Source of the DNA: an uncultured Collinsella sp.
GTDB lineage: Bacteria; Actinomycetota; Coriobacteriia; Coriobacteriales; Coriobacteriaceae
NCBI GenBank assembly: GCA_900552295.1
Contig: URZB01000088.1
Location: 1-6,609, forward strand
DNA length: 6,609 nt
Direction: 5' to 3'
The position numbers and the translations under genes were made by a program. The notes under the pieces are model-generated. The model did no database searches. It was not told where the DNA came from and saw only the letters and a program-made list of their open reading frames with translations. Shown piece by piece: positions 1 through 3,683 of this stretch (its first letter is position 1; the number at the start of each line of letters is the position of its first letter).

Positions 1-63
1 CGGTCTTTCATGCAGCAGGGGCTCTCAATGTTTTTATGTCCTGCTCATATCGTCTGTGCCGCT
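1..63 (-). other. Region downstream of EIIB, probably leading into an off-window EIIC gene
   Basis: These bases lie downstream of the EIIB stop codon on the minus strand. No intrinsic terminator is visible, which fits the operon continuing past the left edge. A minus-strand ATG at 11-9 begins a reading frame (M-K-D) but only 11 bases of it are present, and the nearest purine-rich stretch (GAGAG) is rather far upstream, so it cannot be called a gene. An AGCAGG/CCTGCT inverted repeat (14-19 and 40-45) has a 20-nt loop and is weak. By analogy with Ula/Sga-type PTS operons the missing EIIC permease would be expected next; that is inference. Confidence 0.3.
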
Positions 64-339
64 TTAGGCGTTAGCGGCGGCCGCCTTGATTGCCTCGAGG
101 GCGTCTTCGCGGATCTTCTTCTTGTTCACGTAGCTGCGAACGATCACGACGTTACCGTGAAGCTCGGGAGCGAGCTCCTTAACGGTGATGAACAGATCCG
201 GATTTGCGGAAGAAGCACCGTTCAGGTCCATAGACTCAACGTCGGCCTTGATGCCCTCCTCCTCGCAAAGCTCCTCGACTTTGCCAGCGAGCATCAGGCT
301 GGACCCGATGCCGTTTCCGCATACGGTGATGATATGCAT
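64..339 (-). CDS. PTS sugar transporter subunit IIB, ascorbate/galactitol class
   Basis: This 91-residue cytoplasmic protein is the phosphocarrier that takes phosphate from EIIA and passes it to the sugar bound by the membrane EIIC. Its N-terminus has the family's P-loop signature CGNGIGSSLML, with Cys7 as the expected phosphorylated residue. A helix rich in Glu/Lys follows and then a DLFITVKEL strand, as in UlaB/SgaB-type EIIB domains. The length is normal for a stand-alone EIIB. The start at 339 is supported by AGGAAGG six bases upstream of the ATG. It lies 76 bp downstream of the EIIA gene in the same orientation, and that gap contains two hairpins. The exact sugar cannot be read from EIIB; ascorbate-like, pentitol or other sugar-acid substrates are possible. 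The family assignment is strong, the substrate is unknown, and no symbol is given because UlaB function is not shown. Confidence 0.9.
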   Translation of the reverse strand: MHIITVCGNGIGSSLMLAGKVEELCEEEGIKADVESMDLNGASSANPDLFITVKELAPELHGNVVIVRSYVNKKKIREDALEAIKAAAANA

Positions 340-415
340 GGCAACCTTCCTCTCCTACACGTGACGGTTTTCCCGTCTATCCAAAAGCGGCGACGCATCG
401 CCGTGCCATTAAGGC
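340..415 (-). other. EIIA-EIIB intercistronic region with two tandem hairpins
   Basis: The 76-bp gap between the EIIA stop and the EIIB start can form two stem-loops in the mRNA. The first (404-387) is GC-rich, with core CGGCGA-TGCG-TCGCCG followed by C and then TTTT. It resembles a short, weak intrinsic terminator or an RNase-blocking stem. The second (377-363) is GACGG-GAAAA-CCGTC. The EIIB ribosome binding site lies just after it. Possible roles are partial attenuation or differential mRNA stability that sets the EIIA:EIIB ratio; this is inferred from structure only. Confidence 0.45.
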
Positions 416-862
416 CTAAAAGAATGAACGCATGGTCTCCAGAACTTGCTCGGGCGTATCGCACGCGCTGAGCTTGGCAACGCAGTCCTCATCCTCGAAC
501 ATCTGCGAAAGCTCCGCCAAGCAGCCAAGATGGGCCTTGGGGTCGGGCGCGCAGATGCCCACGAGCACGTGAACCGGATCGAAATCCTCATGTCCAAACG
601 CAACCGCAGGATCAAGCGTGACGATGCAGATTCCCGCTTCGCTCACGTTGCCATCGGCCTGGGCATGGGGCATGGCGATGCCCTCTTCAAGAACCATATA
701 GGGACCGAATTTGTGAACCGATGAAATCATGGCGTCGACATAGCTCTGGTCGCATTTGCCGGCGTCTACGAGCAATTTGCCGCACGCCTTGATCGCTTCC
801 TCCCAATCGGAGGCCTCGACATGGCAGGCAACAAGCTCGGGCTTAAGAAGATCGGTCAGCAT
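416..862 (-). CDS. PTS sugar transporter subunit IIA (mannitol/fructose-type EIIA fold)
   Basis: This 148-residue cytoplasmic protein accepts phosphate from HPr and passes it to the neighbouring EIIB. It spans essentially one PTS EIIA type-2 domain. The active-site motif is GIAMPHAQ, giving His66 as the predicted phosphohistidine. A second conserved region, PDPKAHLGCLAEL (around residues 106-117), includes His111. The protein resembles the stand-alone UlaC/SgaA-type EIIA that pairs with ascorbate-class EIIB. The start at 862 lies nine bases after the transaldolase stop, and its purine-rich leader (GAGGAG and AGGGGG) overlaps the end of that gene, so translational coupling is likely. An alternative is a nitrogen-PTS EIIA (PtsN), but the adjoining sugar EIIB and the transaldolase argue for sugar transport. 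The family call is firm; the substrate is unknown. Confidence 0.9.
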   Translation of the reverse strand: MLTDLLKPELVACHVEASDWEEAIKACGKLLVDAGKCDQSYVDAMISSVHKFGPYMVLEEGIAMPHAQADGNVSEAGICIVTLDPAVAFGHEDFDPVHVLVGICAPDPKAHLGCLAELSQMFEDEDCVAKLSACDTPEQVLETMRSFF

Positions 863-871
863 GCTCGCCCC

Positions 872-1582
872 CTACTCCTCGGGCAGGATATGAAAACCAA
901 GCGCCTGAATGTCGCGGGCAAAGCCCTTGACCGTATCAAGCGAGTACTCAAGCAAATCTTTCCCGAAATTCTTGCGCTTGGCAAGAAGGGCATTGGGGAC
1001 CGTAATGATCTGGCAGCCAACAGACTCTGCCTGGAAGATGTTGAGCACCTCACGCGTGGATGCCCAGAGAACCTCGGCGGCGGGCTTGACGGCAGCCTTC
1101 TTTACGGACTCCGCCATGAGGGGCAGCGGATCGACACCGGTATCGGCGATTCGGCCGGCAAAGATAGACAGAATAGAGGGGGTCTCGGCAGAGACGGCAT
1201 CGACGAACTCGTCGACCTGCTCGGGCGTGAAGATGGTGGTGACATTCACCTTGATGCCATCGGCGGAAAGGCGCTTGACCAGCGCGGCGGTGGACTCGCC
1301 CTTGGTGTTGAGCGCCGGAATCTTAACGTAGACGTTGTCCGCCCAGGTTGCGATCTCGCGAGCCTCGGCCTCCATACCAGCCTCGTCGTCGGCGAACACC
1401 TCAAAAGAGACCGACACATCGGTGATGTGCTCAAGAACCGTCTTGGCAAAAGCACGGTAGTCAGTCACGCCACCGGCCTTCATAAGGGAAGGATTGGTCG
1501 TGAAGCCCTGAACGTTGCCATTGTCGTGCATGTCAAGCATGCCCTCGAGGTTAGCGCCGTCGGCAAACACCTTGATCGCCAT
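872..1582 (-). CDS. Transaldolase, short TalC/FSA-type subfamily
   Basis: This 236-residue class I aldolase-fold enzyme (TIM barrel, cytoplasmic) is predicted to move a dihydroxyacetone unit between sugar phosphates in the non-oxidative pentose-phosphate pathway. The family motifs are clear: FADGAN with Asp8, GFTTNPS with Asn30, VYVKIPALNT with the Schiff-base Lys87, SIFAGRIADTG at about 139-149, and WASTREV at about 173-179. It has the small size of the TalC/fructose-6-phosphate aldolase group. By my hand alignment, however, Glu61 and Phe141 occupy the positions of FSA Gln59 and Tyr131, which are the residues seen in true transaldolases. The start at 1582 is supported by AAAGGA five bases upstream. 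It is the first gene of the operon, reads away from the DeoR-type regulator, and ends nine bases before EIIA. A strict FSA activity is less likely but not excluded. Confidence 0.9.
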   Translation of the reverse strand: MAIKVFADGANLEGMLDMHDNGNVQGFTTNPSLMKAGGVTDYRAFAKTVLEHITDVSVSFEVFADDEAGMEAEAREIATWADNVYVKIPALNTKGESTAALVKRLSADGIKVNVTTIFTPEQVDEFVDAVSAETPSILSIFAGRIADTGVDPLPLMAESVKKAAVKPAAEVLWASTREVLNIFQAESVGCQIITVPNALLAKRKNFGKDLLEYSLDTVKGFARDIQALGFHILPEE

Positions 1583-1611
1583 GTTGGTCCTTTCTCATCT
1601 AGCATTATTGC

Positions 1612-1686
1612 TATCGAAAGCCTTTTTCTTTGTTTCAAAAGCTTTTCGGCTTTCTTTTATAAACTACTTCAAAAGATATCGAAAGC
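1612..1686 (+). repeat. TATCGAAAGC direct repeat pair, candidate operators
   Basis: The identical 10-mer TATCGAAAGC occurs at 1612-1621 and 1677-1686, 65 bp apart, or roughly six DNA turns. One copy overlaps the candidate -35 of the transaldolase operon and the other falls in its predicted leader. The equal phasing and the CGAAAG core, which recurs in the regulator's own promoter, suggest binding sites for the divergently encoded DeoR-family protein. The sequence repeat is direct observation; the operator role is inferred. Confidence 0.5.
1656..1684 (-). promoter_or_regulatory. Candidate promoter of the transaldolase-PTS operon
   Basis: On the minus strand a TATAAA -10 box (1661-1656) lies 17 bp after a weak -35-like TTTCGA (1684-1679). 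This would start transcription near 1648 and give a leader of about 65 nt. The -35 element overlaps one copy of the TATCGAAAGC repeat, so a repressor bound there would block RNA polymerase. The -35 matches the sigma-70 consensus poorly and the site is predicted by eye only. Confidence 0.35.
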
Positions 1687-1865
1687 TCAATTGCCAACTT
1701 TCCGTGAACGGTCGATTATCGGGCGTGAACGTATCTCACTTTTTTTTCGAACACCTTTCAGGCAAGACTCTTTACTGGCTGTTGCAGGCATTCTGCACGT
1801 CAGGCCAACTACTAATTACAAATAAAAGCAAGGCGTGTCATTCATCTCGTTCGCTCGATTTCGCC

Positions 1866-1894
1866 TTGTTCTTTTCATATCGATACGTTATATT
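1866..1894 (+). promoter_or_regulatory. Candidate promoter of the DeoR-family regulator gene
   Basis: A -35-like TTGTTC (1866-1871) and a good -10 TATATT (1889-1894) are separated by 17 bp, predicting a start near 1901. The inverted repeat TTTCG-ATTA-CGAAA (1893-1906) covers the end of the -10 box and the start point, which fits autorepression. Assigned by eye; the -35 is weak. Confidence 0.4.
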
Positions 1895-1906
1895 TCGATT
1901 ACGAAA
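1893..1906. promoter_or_regulatory. Palindromic TTTCG-N4-CGAAA operator candidate
   Basis: This perfect inverted repeat has 5-bp arms and a 4-bp spacer and overlaps the predicted transcription start of the DeoR-type gene. TTTCG/CGAAA-like half-sites occur in operators of several DeoR-family regulators of sugar genes, such as the GlpR and AgaR type. Position and symmetry make it the best single operator candidate in the window. Confidence 0.5.
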
Positions 1907-1927
1907 GGCATTTCTTTTGCCTTTCGT
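1901..1927 (+). other. Leader hairpin immediately upstream of the DeoR-type gene
   Basis: ACGAAAGGCA (1901-1910) and TGCCTTTCGT (1918-1927) form a perfect 10-bp stem with a seven-base TTTCTTT loop. The stem ends four bases before the Shine-Dalgarno sequence. If transcription starts near 1901 it would cap the 5' end of the mRNA. It could stabilise the transcript, tune initiation, or be a double-stranded operator, since each arm contains the CGAAA/TTTCG motif. Confidence 0.55.
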
Positions 1928-1930
1928 TCA

Positions 1931-1937
1931 AAAGGAG
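1931..1937 (+). promoter_or_regulatory. Ribosome binding site fixing the regulator start at 1944
   Basis: AAAGGAG lies six bases before the ATG at 1944. The reading frame is open further upstream to 1515, but this strong site, the AT-rich promoter DNA upstream, and the start of DeoR homology right after this ATG identify 1944 as the true start. Confidence 0.85.
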
Positions 1938-1943
1938 CGACTT

Positions 1944-2735
1944 ATGGCATCAACTTCAGACCTTTCCCCGGCCGAACGTCAGCGATTTATCATGAACTGG
2001 CTGGCCGAAAAGCCAAATATCTCGGTATCCGACATCGTTCGCCGCTTTTCGGTTTCGGAAGTTACCGCGCGACACGACCTCGTCTCGCTGGAATCGGAAG
2101 GCAAATTGCGTCGCGTACGTGGCGGAGCGGTATCGCTTTCTCGTTCCAATGCCATTTCGTATCCCGAAGAGCGCATCAATGTCCAAGTCGAGGCCAAGGA
2201 GGCAATCGCCGCGACCGCAGCAACTCTTGTTGACGATGGCGACGTTCTGGTGATCGACATCGGCACCACGGCCTTTTACTTCACTAAGGCCCTCATGGAC
2301 AAACGCGATATCACCATCATCACCGGCGATCTTGCTATCGCAAACTATGCCAGCTTTAATCTGCCCAATGCTTCGGTAGTGCTGTTAGGCGGCTCCGTGC
2401 GAAAGGGTCACCTTTATCTCGCGGGCGCGCTAACGCTCGACTGCATGAGCAAGCTTCATGCCGACAAGGCATTTGTCAGCGCGGACGGATTCCATCCCGA
2501 CCACGGCTTTACCGTCGAGCATGACTTCTCGGCCATGATCAAGAGCATGTATCTGACCAACTCAAACCAGGGCTATATGATGGTTGACCAGGGAAAGTTC
2601 AACAAGACCAGTTTTTATCAGTCCGCGCAGATCGATGACCTCGATGGCATCATCGTTGATGGAGACAATGAGGGCATCATGACGGCGGCCATCGAAAGCA
2701 GCCGCAGTCATCCCAAGCTCTATTTTGCAAAATAA
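1944..2735 (+). CDS. DeoR-family transcriptional regulator
   Basis: This 263-residue cytoplasmic DNA-binding repressor is of normal DeoR-family length. The N-terminal winged helix-turn-helix (about 9-62) includes ISVSDIVRRFSVSEVTARHDL, written in two parts here because of its family variants: the usual T-I-R-R-D-L recognition segment is TARHDL, then LESEGKLRRVRGGAV. The C-terminal DeoRC ligand domain (about 83-240) contains IDIGTTA (104-110), ITGDLAIA, LLGGSVRKGHLYLAG, ADKAFVSADGF and VDQGKFNKTSF, all standard landmarks. Members usually bind a phosphorylated sugar intermediate and release DNA. It is divergent from the transaldolase-PTS operon across the motif-rich 1583-1943 region, so it is most likely that operon's local repressor and probably autoregulated. 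The effector is unknown. Transcription ends at the 2739-2779 stem. Confidence 0.93.
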   Translation: MASTSDLSPAERQRFIMNWLAEKPNISVSDIVRRFSVSEVTARHDLVSLESEGKLRRVRGGAVSLSRSNAISYPEERINVQVEAKEAIAATAATLVDDGDVLVIDIGTTAFYFTKALMDKRDITIITGDLAIANYASFNLPNASVVLLGGSVRKGHLYLAGALTLDCMSKLHADKAFVSADGFHPDHGFTVEHDFSAMIKSMYLTNSNQGYMMVDQGKFNKTSFYQSAQIDDLDGIIVDGDNEGIMTAAIESSRSHPKLYFAK

Positions 2736-2738
2736 CTC

Positions 2739-2779
2739 AAATGGCCGGTTCGCCCACATCGAGGGCGAACCGGCCATTT
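2739..2779. terminator. Bidirectional intrinsic terminator, 17-bp perfect stem
   Basis: AAATGGCCGGTTCGCCC (2739-2755) pairs perfectly with 2763-2779 around a seven-base loop. The stem is GC-rich in its middle and ends in AAA/TTT, giving a T-rich 3' side in both directions. It starts four bases after the regulator stop and one base after the phosphatase stop on the other strand, so it serves both convergent genes. Confidence 0.9.
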
Positions 2780-2780
2780 A

Positions 2781-3608
2781 TTAAATCAAGCCGAAGTGGC
2801 GCATCGCCGTAACCGTGCCGTCGTGTGCGACGTCGTCGGTCACGTAGTCGGCGACTGCCTTGACCTCGGGCATGGCGTTACCCATGGCAACGGCCGTCTC
2901 GACGGCGGCGAGCATACCCAGGTCGTTGCCCGAATCGCCAAAGCCAAAGGTGAGCGCGTTGCCGGTGCGACCCAGGTGCTCCAACGCGCGCGCCACGCCC
3001 ACGCCCTTGTCGATGCCCTTGGGGCTGAGCTCGCGGTTCTGGCCGCCGGTATTGCACAGCTCAAAGTTGCGCTCGATAAAGCCGTCGTCGTTGGCAACGC
3101 GCGCCAAGTTGGACGCGTTCAGGCACACCTTGCCCACGCGCAGACGACCGTCGACGCGCATCTCCCCGGCACTGTGCACCACGGAAGCGCCGATCAAAGA
3201 CGACTGTTCAATACCCGCAGGCTCCAGAGCAAAGGTCGCTCCATTGGTTTCGAAAAAGGCCTCGAATCCTGCCGAGATAATGCGATGTGCGAGTTCTTCG
3301 GCTACATCCTCGTCAAAGCAATCCTCGTGTACCACGCGGCCATCGACCTCGAGCGTGGCTCCCGCCATGGCAACGATGCCCGCGGGATCGAGCGCACGTA
3401 AGCTGTCCGCGATGAGCCACAACGGACGGCCGGTGCAGATAAACGCCTTATGACCCGCATCGCGCAGCGTGTGGAAGGCCTCGATTACCGCCTGCGAAGG
3501 ACGAACCGCCGAAAAATCCTTATCGGTCATATCGTCGGGATCGAACGACGTCAGCGTGCCGTCCACGTCAAAAAAGAGCACAGCGGGTTCGGGACACGCA
3601 TCAATCAT
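2781..3608 (-). CDS. HAD-superfamily hydrolase, Cof-type (subfamily IIB) phosphatase
   Basis: This 275-residue cytoplasmic, Mg-dependent phosphatase probably acts on a sugar phosphate or another small phosphorylated metabolite. All four HAD motifs are present: FFDVDGTLT with nucleophile Asp14 and acid/base Asp16, ICTGRP with Thr59, SPKGIDKG with Lys197/Lys201 (Lys201 the likely catalytic lysine), and GFGDSGNDL with Asp225 and Asp229, followed by the family-typical AMGNA. The roughly 100-residue segment between motifs II and III is the C2 cap that defines Cof-like enzymes and sets specificity. The start at 3608 is chosen because AAAGGA lies six bases upstream; a 12-codon in-frame extension to 3644 has no ribosome binding site and would cover the predicted promoter. 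It is divergent from RlmKL and convergent with the regulator. The substrate cannot be deduced. Confidence 0.9.
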   Translation of the reverse strand: MIDACPEPAVLFFDVDGTLTSFDPDDMTDKDFSAVRPSQAVIEAFHTLRDAGHKAFICTGRPLWLIADSLRALDPAGIVAMAGATLEVDGRVVHEDCFDEDVAEELAHRIISAGFEAFFETNGATFALEPAGIEQSSLIGASVVHSAGEMRVDGRLRVGKVCLNASNLARVANDDGFIERNFELCNTGGQNRELSPKGIDKGVGVARALEHLGRTGNALTFGFGDSGNDLGMLAAVETAVAMGNAMPEVKAVADYVTDDVAHDGTVTAMRHFGLI

Positions 3609-3614
3609 ATGGGT

Positions 3615-3620
3615 TCCTTT
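3615..3620 (-). promoter_or_regulatory. Ribosome binding site fixing the HAD phosphatase start at 3608
   Basis: On the minus strand AAAGGA sits six bases before ATG 3608. It decides between this start and the upstream in-frame ATG at 3644. Confidence 0.75.
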
Positions 3621-3646
3621 CGAGGATAAGGGCAAACGAAGCATCC

Positions 3647-3656
3647 ATCATATAAT
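3647..3656. promoter_or_regulatory. Overlapping divergent -10 boxes for the HAD and RlmKL genes
   Basis: A consensus TATAAT on the plus strand (3651-3656) would start the RlmKL mRNA near 3663 with a leader of about 20 nt. On the minus strand TATGAT (3652-3647, five of six consensus bases) would serve the HAD gene with a leader of about 30 nt. Neither has a convincing -35 in this 75-bp gap. If both are real, polymerase could bind only one direction at a time. Confidence 0.45.
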
Positions 3657-3683
3657 GGAGCGACGCAACCAGAGAGGTCACCC

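Larger units (their letters stand above)
1583..1943. promoter_or_regulatory. Divergent control region between the PTS/transaldolase operon and its DeoR-type regulator
   Basis: This 361-bp stretch has no gene and is clearly more AT-rich than its neighbours. It holds eight copies of the 5-mer CGAAA or its complement TTTCG, starting at 1615, 1644, 1680, 1745, 1859, 1893, 1902 and 1922. Under one is expected by chance at even base composition, though the AT bias raises that. It also contains candidate promoters in both directions, a TATCGAAAGC direct repeat, a CGTGAACG direct repeat, an 8-T run at 1740-1747 and a leader hairpin before the regulator. The two transcription units diverge from here, the standard layout for a DeoR-family repressor that controls both itself and a sugar operon. 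Confidence 0.75.

Noticed and set aside
14..45. AGCAGG/CCTGCT stem downstream of EIIB as a terminator
   Set aside because: Six-base stem, 20-base loop and no following T run on the minus strand; not a credible terminator.
1740..1747. Run of eight T as an intrinsic terminator
   Set aside because: No stable GC-rich stem precedes it and it lies between divergent promoters where no transcript should end; a bending or UP-like tract is more likely.
821..1825. 334-codon plus-strand ORF opposite the transaldolase
   Set aside because: It is antisense to a gene with clear family motifs, has no recognisable domain, and runs into the AT-rich promoter region; a typical high-GC shadow frame.
1829..1868. 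CAAGGCG/CGCCTTG inverted repeat
   Set aside because: Arms of only seven bases with a 26-base loop; it touches the predicted -35 of the regulator, but chance occurrence cannot be excluded.
1515..1943. 143-codon upstream extension of the DeoR-type frame
   Set aside because: The extension crosses the divergent promoter region and the 5' end of the transaldolase gene. DeoR homology and a strong ribosome binding site both point to 1944.
2796..3401. 201-codon plus-strand ORF (and another plus-strand frame at 2860-3453) opposite the HAD gene
   Set aside because: Antisense to all HAD motifs; composition is that of a shadow frame and it starts inside the far end of the HAD gene.
3609..3644. 12-codon N-terminal extension of the HAD protein
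   Set aside because: No ribosome binding site precedes ATG 3644 and it would sit almost on the predicted -10 box; ATG 3608 has AAAGGA at good spacing.
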